The notes under the pieces are model-generated. The model saw only the letters and a program-made list of their open reading frames with translations, did not search any database and was not told the origin of the DNA. Position numbers and translations under genes: made by a program. From Nocardia flavorosea (lineage in GTDB: Bacteria; Actinomycetota; Actinomycetes; Mycobacteriales; Mycobacteriaceae): a stretch of 64,000 nt of DNA. Location: contig NZ_JADLQL010000001.1 in assembly GCF_015477805.1 (NCBI RefSeq), forward strand, positions 1-64,000, read 5' to 3'. Positions 33,779 through 44,493 of this stretch are shown here, piece after piece (the first letter of the stretch is position 1; each line of letters begins with the position of its first letter).

Positions 33779-34378
33779 ATGGAGTGGTGTCAAGTGGTCC
33801 GTACGAATCCCCAGCGGCGCCAGGCGTTGCTGGACGCATCGATCGAGGTCCTGGCCCGGGAAGGCGCCCGTGGCCTGACCTTCCGCGCAGTGGACAAGGA
33901 GGCCGAGGTGCCGGCGGGCACCGCTTCGAACTATTTCGCCAACCGTGACGACCTGCTGGTTCAGGCGGGGCACCGGTACTACGAGCGCCTGGTCCCCGAC
34001 GAATCGGTGCTGATGAAACTGCAGGGACCTCGTTCCCGTGAGACCGTCACCGAACTCATGACCGAAGTCGTCGGGCGCGTCACCCGGTTCCGCACCGGCT
34101 ACCTCGCGCTGCTCGAACTCCGGCTGGAGGCCACCCGCCGACCCGAGCTGCAAGCCCTGCTCACCGAACGGGTCCGAGCGGATCTGGACTTCAATATCCG
34201 CAACCACGTCGACAACGGAATGCCGGGCGACGAGAACACCGTCGTCCTGCTGTTCCTCGCGCTCAACTGGCTCATCCTCGAACGTCTCACCCTGCCCGGT
34301 GTGTTCACCGAGGAACGGGTCGACGAACTGGTCCGCATGGCGGTCGAGCGCGCGATTCCCGCCACCGGCGGGGCTTGA
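33779..34378 (+). CDS. TetR-family regulator
   Basis: The product is 199 residues from ATG at 33779; GTG at 33794 (VRTNPQRRQALLDASIEVLA) is an equally possible start and would put the palindrome in the leader. The HTH is at about residues 30-55 (LTFRAVDKEAEVPAGTASNY, FANRDDLLVQAG), and an all-helical ligand domain follows. It belongs to the short TetR type with a conserved YERLVPDE loop. Two AGTACT-centred operators lie at its promoter. The divergent basic peptide gene and hydrolase are the probable targets. Confidence 0.88.
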   Translation: MEWCQVVRTNPQRRQALLDASIEVLAREGARGLTFRAVDKEAEVPAGTASNYFANRDDLLVQAGHRYYERLVPDESVLMKLQGPRSRETVTELMTEVVGRVTRFRTGYLALLELRLEATRRPELQALLTERVRADLDFNIRNHVDNGMPGDENTVVLLFLALNWLILERLTLPGVFTEERVDELVRMAVERAIPATGGA

Positions 34379-34454
34379 ACGGCTGCAGTCACGGTATCCG
34401 GCGAACTAGCCGGGCGGGGGCCGTCCGGCGCCGGTTCGTGCGCCGCCAGCGCCC

Positions 34455-35450
<996 letters not shown>

Positions 35451-35457
35451 GGGTGAT

Positions 35458-36429
35458 ATGCGGGTGCTGATCACCGGCGCCACCGGATTCGTCGGCGCCT
35501 GGACCGCCAAAGCCGTACACGACCGCGGACACCGGATGCGATTGCTGGTCCGCGACCCCGCCCGCCTGGCGCCGATCGCGGCGGCACTGGGATTCGACGC
35601 CACCGATGTGGTGCGCGGCGATATGACCGACCCGGATCGGGTCCGCGAAGCCCTCGACGGCTGTGATGCGGTGGTACATGCCGCCGCGGTCGTTGCGCTG
35701 CGGGCCGACGCCGCCGGCGAGATGATCCGGGCCAATCTCGCCGGCGCGCGGAATGTGCTGGGCCAGGCGGCCGCCTGCGGTGTCGATCCGGTCGTGTACG
35801 TCTCGAGTATGACGGCCCTGTGGCATCCGCAGTGTCCGCTGCTGCACGCCGATCTGCCGCCGGCGGGCGGCAGCGATGGTTACGCCACCTCCAAGGCGCG
35901 GGTCGAGCGGTACGCCCGGGAACTACAGCAGCAGGGCGCCCCCGTGGTGGTGACCTATCCCAGTTGCATCGTCGGCCCGGCCGCCGGGAATCAGTTCGGG
36001 GAATCCGGTGAAGCCGTCGCCGCGTTCGTCCGCGTCGGTATTCCGGGGCGTGGCGCGGCCTTCACCATCGGCGATGTACGCGATCTCGCCGAGGCCCATG
36101 TCCGGCTGCTCGAACCGGGCCACGGCCCGCGACGCTACGTTCTCGGTGGACACCACGTGACAGGCGCCGAATTGGCCGGTCTGCTCACGGATATCGCCGG
36201 CCGGCGGGTCCGCTACTACGGCGTTCCCGACAGTGTGCTGCTCTCCGCCGGAAAGCTCGCGGACCGGTTCCGGCGTGTGCTGCCTCCCGGTATGAGCCAG
36301 CTCAGCGAGACCTCGATCCGGTATCTCACCGACTCACCGCCCACCGACGACGGCCCCGCGGAGCGTGATCTCGGCATCACATTCCGGCCGGTCCGCGAGA
36401 CGTTGGCGGATATGCTCGCCGATCGCTGA
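35458..36429 (+). CDS. NAD-dependent epimerase/3beta-HSD-like reductase
   Basis: The product is 323 residues of extended-SDR type. The NAD(P) loop is TGATGFVGAWTAKAVHDRGH, followed by VRDPARL and VVHAAAVVAL. The active-site Ser is in YVSSMTALWHP and the Tyr-Lys pair is in DGYATSKARVERYAREL. VTYPSCIVGPAAG matches dihydroflavonol-reductase or 3beta-hydroxysteroid-dehydrogenase-like proteins. It lies just after the mycofactocin-type SDR and probably reduces or oxidises a related alicyclic hydroxyl. Confidence 0.87.
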   Translation: MRVLITGATGFVGAWTAKAVHDRGHRMRLLVRDPARLAPIAAALGFDATDVVRGDMTDPDRVREALDGCDAVVHAAAVVALRADAAGEMIRANLAGARNVLGQAAACGVDPVVYVSSMTALWHPQCPLLHADLPPAGGSDGYATSKARVERYARELQQQGAPVVVTYPSCIVGPAAGNQFGESGEAVAAFVRVGIPGRGAAFTIGDVRDLAEAHVRLLEPGHGPRRYVLGGHHVTGAELAGLLTDIAGRRVRYYGVPDSVLLSAGKLADRFRRVLPPGMSQLSETSIRYLTDSPPTDDGPAERDLGITFRPVRETLADMLADR

Positions 36430-36777
36430 AGGGCCGGCCGCCGCGCCGGAATCGCGTCGACGAGCAAGCAGGTTGTTGCGGCCGCCGAAGACCGGACTGT
36501 GGACTCGACCGGGCCGCTGATCGCCACTATCAGGCCGGTCGAGCTGGGGATCTGCTGTGTCGATGTTGCCCGCGTCGCCGCCCCACGCGCAAGCCGGTGT
36601 CCGATCGCGCGGTGCGGCCGGTTCCCGCTCCGCTTGCGAGGTGCCGGTGTGGCACGCGATCCGGGGGCGGCGTGCGGAAGCCGCGTGGAATCGGCCGCGG
36701 CGCGGCGTATCGCGACCCGAGATGAACGCCGGCCTGCCCGTCGACCTGTACGGCCCGGTGCGCGACCGGCTATGCGC
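36430..36777. other. Intergenic stretch between convergent genes
   Basis: About 350 bp lie between two convergent stop codons. No frame with domain similarity or good codon pattern is visible, and no strong terminator hairpin was found. Confidence 0.4.
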
Positions 36778-38892
36778 TCACAATTTCGTCGCTGCTTGCC
36801 ACGCGGTATGAATCGCGCCCTGAATGTAATCGACTTTCGCGGCGTCGCCCACGATATGCACCTCGGGCACAACGTCCTTCAGCCCCTCGGCCAGTCGCGC
36901 CTGCGCGGAAACCTCCGAGGCGACGACGACCATATCCGCCGGAGCGGTCGAGGTCTTGTCGCCGACGGTGAACTCGACGTACTTCTCGGTGATGCGCTGA
37001 ACTGTGGCCTGGCGGTGGATCCGCACACCCGACTCCTTCGCGTGCCGGACGGCGGTCCAGCGCCGCGGCAGCGCCATCGGTACGCCGAGCTGACCGCCTT
37101 CTTCGAGCAGGGTCACGGTGCGGCCGCGTTCGGCCAGGAACTCCGAGAGTTCCAGGCCGACGAGCGAACCGCCGATCACCACGACGTTCTTACCCATCGG
37201 CAGGAACTTGCGGGTGACCGCGCGGATCGCGGCGGCACTCCTGGTGATACCGGACAGCTTCCCCAGTTTGGCGATGACCCGCAGCAGCGGCGGCACTTGC
37301 GATACATCACCGGACCCGGTCATCAAGGCGCGCAAGGTATCGCCGGTGTGGACATGCGGCAGCTCGCTGCCGGGGACCGCGGGCCGTCCGCGGACAGCAC
37401 CCGTGGCCACGACCACCGCATCCGGCTGCAACGCCTGGATCGAGGCCACTGTGGCCTCGGATTTCAAGCGGATATCGACGCCCAGTCGCTGCACCTGCAC
37501 CTTCAACCAGTCCAGCAGCATCTGGTTGTCCGGCGTGGTGAGCCCGGAGAACCAGAGTGTGCCGCCGAGCCGATCGGATTTGTCCACAACGGTTACGCGG
37601 TGCCCGCGCTCGGCAGCCACTCGGGCGGCCTCGAGTCCGCCGGGGCCCGCACCGACGACGACCACATGTTTGCGCGCGGTGACCGGTGTCAAGGGGAGCA
37701 GTTTCTCGTTGCCCAGCGCGGGGTTCACCGCGCAGAGGGGGGTGTCGTCCCAGAAGTTCTCCTGCACGCACACATAGCAATTGATGCAGGGACGCACCTG
37801 TTCCGGCGTACCCGCCCGCAGCTTGTTCACCAGATCCGGGTCCGCAAGCAGTTGCCGGCCCATGGCCACGAAATCGGTACTGCCCGCCGCGATCGCCTGC
37901 TCGCCGACCTCCGGCAGTACCCGGCCGACGGCGATCACCGGGATGGATACCGCCTGCTTCACCGCGGCCGCCAGGCCCGTGTACGCGCCGACCTTGTCGG
38001 GTAGGGGCCCGTCGGTGAAATTGGAGAACGGATTACGACCCCACCCGGTGACGTGGATGGCGTCGGCGCCGGCGGCCTCGAACAGTGCTGCCGCCTGTGC
38101 GGCTTCCTCGGTGGTCAGTGCGCCGTCCTCGCCGAACTCGCGGCCGGCGACGCGCACCAGGATCGCGAGTGAACCGCCGACTTCCGCCGCGACCGCCCGG
38201 ATCACTTCCACCGCCAGCCGGGCCCGGTTCTCCAGCGAACCGCCGTAGTCGTCGGTGCGTTTGTTGTCGGCCCGGCTCAGGAAGGCACCGAGCACATAAC
38301 CATGCGCGACATGGATTTCGACCGCGTCCCCGCCGGCCGCGCGCACCCGGCCCGCGGCCTCGGCGAAGCTGCGCACCAGCCAGTCGATATCGTCCTGGGT
38401 GGCTTCGTGGAACGTGGGCTGCTTGCCGCCCGCGACGGTTGCCATCTTCTGCAGTTCGCCGGGAGTGTTGTCGGCCAACGCGGAGCGGTCCGGAGGTGCG
38501 GACGGCGCCGACGGAACCAGCAGCGGCCGGCCCTGCAGCGTATCGATCCGGGCGACCTTGCCGTGATGGGTCATCTGTACGCACAACTTGCTGCCGGCGG
38601 CATGGACCGCGTCGGCGAGCGCCTTCAGTCCCGGCAGGAACCGGTCATCGGAGAGACCCGGTTCCTTAGTGCTCGTGCAGCCGATCGGGAAAGCAACGGC
38701 GCAGGCACCGGTGATGATGAGTCCCGCCCCGCCGGCCGCGCGGGCGGCGAAATGATCGATATCGCCCTGTTCGATCTCGCCGTCCTCGCAGAGGTTCATA
38801 TCCATTGCGGGCATGACCACACGGTTGGCAAGAGACATCGGGCCGATGGTGCCGGGGGAGAGCAGATGCGGGAAGGTCTTGGTGCGGGTCAC
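36778..38892 (-). CDS. FMN/FAD/4Fe-4S reductase of the OYE-FadH family
   Basis: The product is 704 residues, the length of 2,4-dienoyl-CoA reductase-type enzymes. Residues 1-about 360 form an old-yellow-enzyme TIM barrel (FPHLLSPGTIGPMSLANRVV, HHGKVARI, HVAHGYVLGAFLS, GSLENRARL). The iron-sulfur cysteines follow (RPCINCYVCVQENFWDDTPL, C around 370-395). The last 300 residues hold FAD and NAD(P)H folds (VVVVGAGPGGLEAARVAAER and NVVVIGGSLVGLELSEFLAE). It reduces a conjugated C=C, probably of an enoyl-CoA or enone. It is convergent with the epimerase-like gene. Confidence 0.92.
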   Translation of the reverse strand: MTRTKTFPHLLSPGTIGPMSLANRVVMPAMDMNLCEDGEIEQGDIDHFAARAAGGAGLIITGACAVAFPIGCTSTKEPGLSDDRFLPGLKALADAVHAAGSKLCVQMTHHGKVARIDTLQGRPLLVPSAPSAPPDRSALADNTPGELQKMATVAGGKQPTFHEATQDDIDWLVRSFAEAAGRVRAAGGDAVEIHVAHGYVLGAFLSRADNKRTDDYGGSLENRARLAVEVIRAVAAEVGGSLAILVRVAGREFGEDGALTTEEAAQAAALFEAAGADAIHVTGWGRNPFSNFTDGPLPDKVGAYTGLAAAVKQAVSIPVIAVGRVLPEVGEQAIAAGSTDFVAMGRQLLADPDLVNKLRAGTPEQVRPCINCYVCVQENFWDDTPLCAVNPALGNEKLLPLTPVTARKHVVVVGAGPGGLEAARVAAERGHRVTVVDKSDRLGGTLWFSGLTTPDNQMLLDWLKVQVQRLGVDIRLKSEATVASIQALQPDAVVVATGAVRGRPAVPGSELPHVHTGDTLRALMTGSGDVSQVPPLLRVIAKLGKLSGITRSAAAIRAVTRKFLPMGKNVVVIGGSLVGLELSEFLAERGRTVTLLEEGGQLGVPMALPRRWTAVRHAKESGVRIHRQATVQRITEKYVEFTVGDKTSTAPADMVVVASEVSAQARLAEGLKDVVPEVHIVGDAAKVDYIQGAIHTAWQAATKL

Positions 38893-39051
38893 GGGTAGAA
38901 GTTAGTGCGATACGGCGCTATCTCGAGTCGCCGTTCCCGATCACCGGGACTCGGCCGCAGCGAAGACCGACGGGCCAGGAATCGTGTCGGCTCCGTACTC
39001 GCTGCCCGGCTGCCGGGACTCGCCGCGCCGCCGGTGTCCCCGCGCCGATGA

Positions 39052-39729
39052 TCAGTTCTCTCCCACGACCACGCCGGCCCTGCGGTCGAGGAACTCGGGT
39101 AGGTAGCGGACCTGTATGCGCGTGTTGACCACCGTGACCCCGTCCACCCAACCGGAAGTCCGGCGCGTGCGCCCCGCGTGGTCGGTGAACTCCACCGTTA
39201 CCCGGGTGCTGCGGGCTCCGTCGTCGGAATCCCGCCGGGAAGCCCGGGTCACCGTGCCGGTCGTCGCACGCCCTTCGGTCCGCACGCGCTGCCGTAACCG
39301 GCGGTTCCGTGTCATGGCGCGGGCGATCACCTCGACGGCCACCATGGCCGCAGCTCCCGCAGCGGTGAACCCGACCGACAACACCGGCGGCGGCGTCGCG
39401 GTGAGCACACCGTGCGCGATTCCGCCGGCGCCGTGCGCCACGAACACCGCCGCGAGTGGGGAGAACACGATCCGCGGCTCGAACTCCGGGGATTCTGCTC
39501 CGGCGGCCAGTGCGAACACTCCCGCGACGAGTGCCATGATCCCGGTGGGCAGTGCCACCGCAACGACCCGGCCGGGCGTCGAGTACTGCGGTCCCGCACC
39601 GAGCGTTTCGCCTGTCGACCAGCCCACTGCCAGGAACGCACACACTGCGGCCCCGGAGCACACGTACCCGACGACGCGGCACAGCGTGGCGCCGGGGTCG
39701 CGCCGCGTGGTGGTCTCGATCGGGCTCAC
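39052..39729 (-). CDS. Membrane protein with C-terminal DUF3592-like domain
   Basis: The product is 225 residues from GTG at 39729. Four membrane helices are visible (VVGYVCSGAAVCAFLAVGW, VVAVALPTGIMALVAGVFAL, FSPLAAVFVAHGAGGIAHGV, LSVGFTAAGAAAMVAVEVIA). The cytoplasmic tail GRATTGTVTRASRRDSDDGA, then VTVEFTDHAGRTRR and IQVRYLPEF, resembles the small beta domain of DUF3592 proteins. Function is unknown. It lies between two unrelated genes and no operon partner is evident. Confidence 0.75.
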   Translation of the reverse strand: MSPIETTTRRDPGATLCRVVGYVCSGAAVCAFLAVGWSTGETLGAGPQYSTPGRVVAVALPTGIMALVAGVFALAAGAESPEFEPRIVFSPLAAVFVAHGAGGIAHGVLTATPPPVLSVGFTAAGAAAMVAVEVIARAMTRNRRLRQRVRTEGRATTGTVTRASRRDSDDGARSTRVTVEFTDHAGRTRRTSGWVDGVTVVNTRIQVRYLPEFLDRRAGVVVGEN

Positions 39730-40023
39730 AACATCGCATCCTTCCTCTCCGCCGCGTGTATCTCGATCATCCCCTATCGAGTCGGGCCGGAGCTTGCCGG
39801 CGGTATCCGCCTGACCCGAAGATCACCGGAACACAGGTCACGAAACTCTATGCGGCGTATACCGGGCCGGGCCGGCGGCGGCCGGATGAGGGGATACCGC
39901 CCGTTCGCGTTCATCGGCGATCATGACGGTGTGCTGCCGGCTGTCTCGGCGGCTGCCGGCAGCACAGCGGCACTCGGCCGTACGACGAGAGAAATAGCCG
40001 GTCCTGTGCCTAGGATCCGTCCG

Positions 40024-41268
40024 GTGACGATTTCCGAGCAGCACTCGCCCCGCGCTCCGCACAGTACACCGGCCGATATGGACGGCCCGCGGATTCCCTT
40101 GTACGTACCGGAGTTCGCGGTCGACCCGCACAGCACCTATCGCGCGATGCGGGAACGTTACGGGTCCCTGGTGCCGGTCGAGGTGGCGCCGGGGGTGCCC
40201 GCGACGCTGGTGATCGGCTACTACACGGCGCTGCGGATCTACAACGACCCGGACCATTTCCCGGCCGACCCGCGCACGTGGCAGCGCGATATTCCCGCGA
40301 ACTGCCCGGTGCTGCCGCTCATGCAGTGGCGGCCGAACGCCCGGCGCAACGACGGCAGCGCGCATACGCGCTATCGGCAGGCCATCGTCGCCGGGCTGGA
40401 CGAGGTCGATCCGTTCGGCCTGCACGAGACCGTGGAGCGGGTCGCCGTTCCGCTGATCAACTCCTTCTGTGCCGACGGATCGGCGGACCTGATCGAGCAG
40501 TACGCGTTTCCGCTCACCTTCGCCGTGCTGAACTCGATGCTGGGCTGCCCTACCGAGATTGCACAGCGGGCCGCGACCGGGATGGCCGCCATGTTCGAGG
40601 GTGTCGGCGCCGAGGACGGCGCTGCGTTGCTGATGAAATCGCTGGCGGAGCTGATCGAGCTCAAACGCGCTCAACCCGGTGACGATGTGACGACCCGGAT
40701 GATGCAGCACCCGAGCGCATTGACCGAACCCGAGATCGCGAACCAGGTGGGCACGATCTACGGGGCAGGTATCGAACCGCTGCAGAATCTGATCGTGAAC
40801 GCGCTGCGGTTGATGCTCACCGACGAGCAGTTCGGGGACAGTGCGCTCGACGGCAGTCTGTCCACTCGGGACGCGCTGGACGAGGTGCTGTTCAACGATC
40901 CACCGATGGCGAATTTCTGTTTCACCTTCCCGAAACAGCCGATCCTCATCGAGGGGGTCTGGTTGCCGGCGCACCAGCCCGTGATCATCAGCATGGCGGC
41001 CTGTAATACCGATCCGGTGATCGGGTCGGACCGGCATGCGGGTAACCGGGCTCATCTGGCCTTCGGTGGGGGCCCGCATGTGTGCCCGGCCAGTTCGCTG
41101 GCCTACCTCATCGCGCAGGACGCCATCGACCAACTGCTCGACGGCCTGCCGGAGATCCGGCTCGCAGTACCGCCCGCGGAGCTGACCTGGCGGACCGGCG
41201 CTTTCCATCGCGCGTTGACGACGCTGCCTGTCGTTTTCCCGCCGTCACCACCGTTGTCGCCGATGTAG
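40024..41268 (+). CDS. Non-canonical cytochrome P450 (CYP157-like), copy 2
   Basis: The product is 414 residues from GTG at 40024. It is strikingly similar to the P450 at 14556-15875 over its whole length (CPVLPLMQWRPNARRNDGS, YAFPLTFAVLNSMLGCP, GAGIEPLQNLIVNALRLML, EVLFNDPPMANF, GVWLPAHQPVIISMAACNTD). Here the haem loop is canonical, FGGGPHVCPASS with Cys 354. The K-helix is again EVLF without the Arg, and the I-helix lacks Thr (GIEPL). Such ExxR-less P450s are known from Streptomyces CYP157, normally beside cvn genes that are missing here. Two bases separate its stop from the opposing TetR stop region. Confidence 0.87.
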   Translation: MTISEQHSPRAPHSTPADMDGPRIPLYVPEFAVDPHSTYRAMRERYGSLVPVEVAPGVPATLVIGYYTALRIYNDPDHFPADPRTWQRDIPANCPVLPLMQWRPNARRNDGSAHTRYRQAIVAGLDEVDPFGLHETVERVAVPLINSFCADGSADLIEQYAFPLTFAVLNSMLGCPTEIAQRAATGMAAMFEGVGAEDGAALLMKSLAELIELKRAQPGDDVTTRMMQHPSALTEPEIANQVGTIYGAGIEPLQNLIVNALRLMLTDEQFGDSALDGSLSTRDALDEVLFNDPPMANFCFTFPKQPILIEGVWLPAHQPVIISMAACNTDPVIGSDRHAGNRAHLAFGGGPHVCPASSLAYLIAQDAIDQLLDGLPEIRLAVPPAELTWRTGAFHRALTTLPVVFPPSPPLSPM

Positions 41269-41271
41269 CCC

Positions 41272-41937
41272 TCATCTTTCGCGTAGCCGGGAGACGTTGT
41301 TCAGCCAGTCGTCGACGACCCGGTCGGCCAGGGTCGAATCGGTGCGTAGCAGCCGGGTGAGTTCCAGCCCGCGCACGAGCGCCATGAGCGATTCGAATGC
41401 TGTCCGGGCCGCTTCGGGATCGGTGATACCGGCATGCCGTTCGAAATGGCCGCGGAGTGCGGACCCCAGCCGTTTCTCGGCGGGCAGCAGCGCTTCGCGT
41501 AATTGTGGGTCGGTACGGGACGCGGCCCACAGTTCCATTGCCGCCTGAAAGGGGGGCCCGGTCATCGCCGACCGGACCGCGTGCACCATCTGCGGGAGGT
41601 TCTCGGGCCCGTCGCCCAGGCCGGCGACGTATTCGCCGAAATCGGCCAGGCGCCGGTCGGCGATATGGTGGATCGCGGCGACCAGCAACTCCGATTTCGA
41701 CGCGAAATGATGCAGTAACGCACCCCGCGAGACGCCGGCTTCCTCTTGGATACGTTGTGTGGTCGTGCCCGCGTACCCGTGTTCGACCAGGCATCGGATC
41801 GTGGCGTCGAGCAGCGCGGCGTGAGTTTGCGCGTGCTGTTCTCGACGCGTCCGGCCGGTGGTGCGCGGCACCGGCCGCGCGGGCTCTCGCCGCTGCGGGC
41901 CGGCGACACGCCCGGAATGCGCCGATTTGCCGGTCAC
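41272..41937 (-). CDS. TetR-family regulator of the ligase-crotonase operon
   Basis: The product is 221 residues from GTG at 41937, whose GTGA overlaps the stop of the CoA ligase. A basic, Pro-rich leader of about 30 residues precedes the HTH (YAGTTTQRIQEEAGVSRGAL, LHHFASKSELLVAAIHHIAD). The effector domain has FQAAMELWAASRTDPQLREA, typical of TetR proteins near acyl-CoA genes. It is the last gene of a three-gene operon (crotonase, ligase, TetR). The ACAGTCC-GATT-GGACTGT palindrome upstream of the crotonase is its probable site; acyl-CoA is a plausible inducer. Confidence 0.87.
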   Translation of the reverse strand: MTGKSAHSGRVAGPQRREPARPVPRTTGRTRREQHAQTHAALLDATIRCLVEHGYAGTTTQRIQEEAGVSRGALLHHFASKSELLVAAIHHIADRRLADFGEYVAGLGDGPENLPQMVHAVRSAMTGPPFQAAMELWAASRTDPQLREALLPAEKRLGSALRGHFERHAGITDPEAARTAFESLMALVRGLELTRLLRTDSTLADRVVDDWLNNVSRLRER

Positions 41938-43541
41938 AGGGCTTCGAGTCGGCCGTCGGCGATCATATCGCGAAGCCGGAACTTCTGGAGCTTGCCCATC
42001 GCGTTCACGGGGAGGCTCTCGGCGACGTACCAGGATTTCGGGGTTTTGTGCGGAGCGAGACGTTCCCGCAGGTAATTCTGGAGATCGACCGGTGTGGGGG
42101 CCGGTTGTGCCGGGTCCGGCCGCACCACCGCGGCCACGCGTTCGCCCCAGGTCTCGTCGGGCAGGCCGAGTACGACCGCATCGATGAGCGCGGGATGTGC
42201 GGCCAGCGCTTCCTCGATTTCGCGCGGGTAGATGTTCTCGCCGCCGCGGATGATCATGTCCTTCAGCCGCCCGGTGATGCGGATATAGCCGCGGGCATCC
42301 ATCGTCCCGAGGTCGCCGGTGTGCAGCCGGCCCGCGGGATCGACTGTCTGCGCGGTTTCGGCGGGCATATCGAGGTATTCGAGCATCTGCTGGTAGCCGC
42401 GGGCGCAGATCTCGCCCTCGACCCCGAGTGGTTGCACCGCCCCGGTCCCGGGATCCAGGATGGAGACTTCGACGCCGGGAAGGGGCCGGCCGGCGGTGGA
42501 CAGGTTGTCCTCGCGGCTGTCGGCCGGACTCGTCTGGCAGACGATCGGCCCGAGTTCGGTCTGCCCGTAGACCGCGCTGGTGGCGGCGCCGCAGAGCTGC
42601 GCCCAGCCGTCGACCAGTGCGGGCGGCACGGCATCGCCCCCGGACATCACGACCCGCAGCGCACCGAGATCGAACCCGGCCGCCCCGGGGTAGGCGAGCA
42701 GGGCGTGCAGCATGGCGGGCACGCCACCGTAGATCTCGGCGCGGTGCTCCTGGAGCGCGGCCAGCATCGTCGCCGGGTCGAAAACTTCGGCGAGGACGAG
42801 TGTGGCCCGCTGATACACCGAGCCCAGCGCGGCCAGACCGCACCCCGCGGTGTGGAACAGCGGCAGAGCGGTGGCGAAGGTCGCTCCCGGTGCCGCACCG
42901 CAGCGGTCACGGACGAAGGCCGCGTTGGTCACCATCGACCGGTGCGCCAGTACCGCCGGTTTCGCGCGGCCGGTGGTGCCGGAGGTGAACTGGATCTGGG
43001 TTGCCGAGCGCGGATCGACCACCGGTAGTTCCGCGGGCTTCTCGGTGCCGCGGACTTCGTCGAGCCAGCCGTCGAAGGTGACGACCGCGCGCACCGCGGG
43101 GACTGCGGGCAGCACGGCGTGGATCTGGGCGGCCATATCGGTACCGCGGAAGCTGTCGGTGTAGAAAACGCCGGCCGCACGCGACCGGTCGAGTGCGTAT
43201 TCGAGTTCGGGTCCACGCAGAGCGGGGTTGGCCGTGACGAGCACCAGCCCGGCGAACGCGGCGCCGTACTGCAGCACGAGCCATTCGGGGACATTCGGCG
43301 CCCACACCGCGATATGTTCGCCCGGCCGGAACCGGTCGAGCAACCAGGCTGCCGCGCGTTCGGCATCGTCGAGCAGTTGCGCGTAGGTCCAGGTGCGGGA
43401 GTTACGTTGCGGAGCCACCGAGACCAGCGCGACTTTCTCCGGCGCGTCGGCGGCCGCCTGCCGGAGCAGTTCACCCACCGTGACCTCGAGAACCGGCCTG
43501 CTGGTGTCGACCGGCCACACGGATTCGGTGAGCGCGGTCAT
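41934..43541 (-). CDS. Acyl-CoA ligase (AMP-forming)
   Basis: The product is 535 residues with all core motifs of the adenylate-forming family: the P-loop FTSGTTGRAKPAVLAH, VYGQTELGPI, the hinge region GDLGTMDARGYIRITGRLKD, IRGGENIYPREIEE, and the C-terminal catalytic Lys in PVNAMGKLQKFRLR. It activates a carboxylic acid, probably a fatty or alicyclic acid, to its CoA ester. Its start overlaps the crotonase stop and its stop overlaps the TetR start, so the three are translationally coupled. Confidence 0.92.
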   Translation of the reverse strand: MTALTESVWPVDTSRPVLEVTVGELLRQAAADAPEKVALVSVAPQRNSRTWTYAQLLDDAERAAAWLLDRFRPGEHIAVWAPNVPEWLVLQYGAAFAGLVLVTANPALRGPELEYALDRSRAAGVFYTDSFRGTDMAAQIHAVLPAVPAVRAVVTFDGWLDEVRGTEKPAELPVVDPRSATQIQFTSGTTGRAKPAVLAHRSMVTNAAFVRDRCGAAPGATFATALPLFHTAGCGLAALGSVYQRATLVLAEVFDPATMLAALQEHRAEIYGGVPAMLHALLAYPGAAGFDLGALRVVMSGGDAVPPALVDGWAQLCGAATSAVYGQTELGPIVCQTSPADSREDNLSTAGRPLPGVEVSILDPGTGAVQPLGVEGEICARGYQQMLEYLDMPAETAQTVDPAGRLHTGDLGTMDARGYIRITGRLKDMIIRGGENIYPREIEEALAAHPALIDAVVLGLPDETWGERVAAVVRPDPAQPAPTPVDLQNYLRERLAPHKTPKSWYVAESLPVNAMGKLQKFRLRDMIADGRLEAL

Positions 43542-44449
43542 CGCCGCTGCTCCGCCCGCTGCTCGAGCTCCCGCTTCATCCGCTCGATCTCGTCGTCGGC
43601 CGGGATCTCACCGCCGCCGTCCGGGATGAACCGGCCCGTATCGCGCCACTGGACCGCGGCCTCGAAACCGTGTTGCTGGGCGAAATCGACGAACCAGCGG
43701 CCCTCGGGGGAGTGGCGGGTGATGCCGTCGAAGAGGATCGCGAGGTTCTGTGTCGTCTGCAGGCCCATGTTGTCGTAGGCCTGGTTGATCATCATCTTCT
43801 GCATGACCAGCTGGTTGGTGGGGACCCCGGCCATCCGGTCGACGAGTTCTTCGACCGCGGTATCGAGTTCGGCCGCCGGGACCGCGTCGATGACCAGCCC
43901 CCACTCCCGGGCCCGGATCCCGTCGATGGTGTCGCCGGTGAGCAGCATCCGCTTCGCGCGTTCGGCGCCGAGGCGATACACCCACATCGCGGTGGTGGGG
44001 CAACCCCATACCCGGGCCGGCATATAGCCGATCCGCGCGTCCTCCGCCATGACGACGAGGTCGCAGGACAGCGCGATATCGCTACCGCCCGCGACGGCGT
44101 AGCCGTGCACTTTCGCGACGGTGGGTTTGGCCGAACGCCACAGCGAGAAGAAGTGGTCGGTATTGGTTTTCATCATCCGGAAATCCTTGATCGGATCCCA
44201 GACCGCGCCCTGATGTTCCGCACCGCCTTCGGCATAGAGCTTCAGATCGTAGCCCGCGCAGAAGGCGCGGCCCGCCCCCTGTACCACGATGACGCGTACC
44301 GAATCGTCGGCGTTCGCCGCGGCGACGGCGTCACCGATTTCGCGAGCCATCTCGCCGGTGATCGCGTTCAGCCGCTCGGGCCGATTCAAGGTGAGGTAGG
44401 CGCGGTGGTCGCGTACTGCGTAGTCGACCGTCGTTCCGGTGAAGGTCAT
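43538..44449 (-). CDS. Crotonase/enoyl-CoA hydratase family protein
   Basis: The product is 303 residues, longer than classical hydratases (about 260) because of a charged C-terminal helix. The crotonase core is clear: NRPERLNAITGEMAREIGDA, the oxyanion loop GRAFCAGYDLKLYAEGG, and the second oxyanion Gly in VHGYAVAGGSDIALSCDLVV. The Glu that acts in water addition in classical hydratases is not evident in IGYMPARVWGCPTTAMW, so the reaction may differ from simple hydration. It is the first gene of the operon that includes the ligase and TetR. Confidence 0.88.
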   Translation of the reverse strand: MTFTGTTVDYAVRDHRAYLTLNRPERLNAITGEMAREIGDAVAAANADDSVRVIVVQGAGRAFCAGYDLKLYAEGGAEHQGAVWDPIKDFRMMKTNTDHFFSLWRSAKPTVAKVHGYAVAGGSDIALSCDLVVMAEDARIGYMPARVWGCPTTAMWVYRLGAERAKRMLLTGDTIDGIRAREWGLVIDAVPAAELDTAVEELVDRMAGVPTNQLVMQKMMINQAYDNMGLQTTQNLAILFDGITRHSPEGRWFVDFAQQHGFEAAVQWRDTGRFIPDGGGEIPADDEIERMKRELEQRAEQRR

Positions 44450-44493
44450 CTCGGTGTTCCGATCTGGTCGGCGAAGGTACCGAGAACGGTTTC

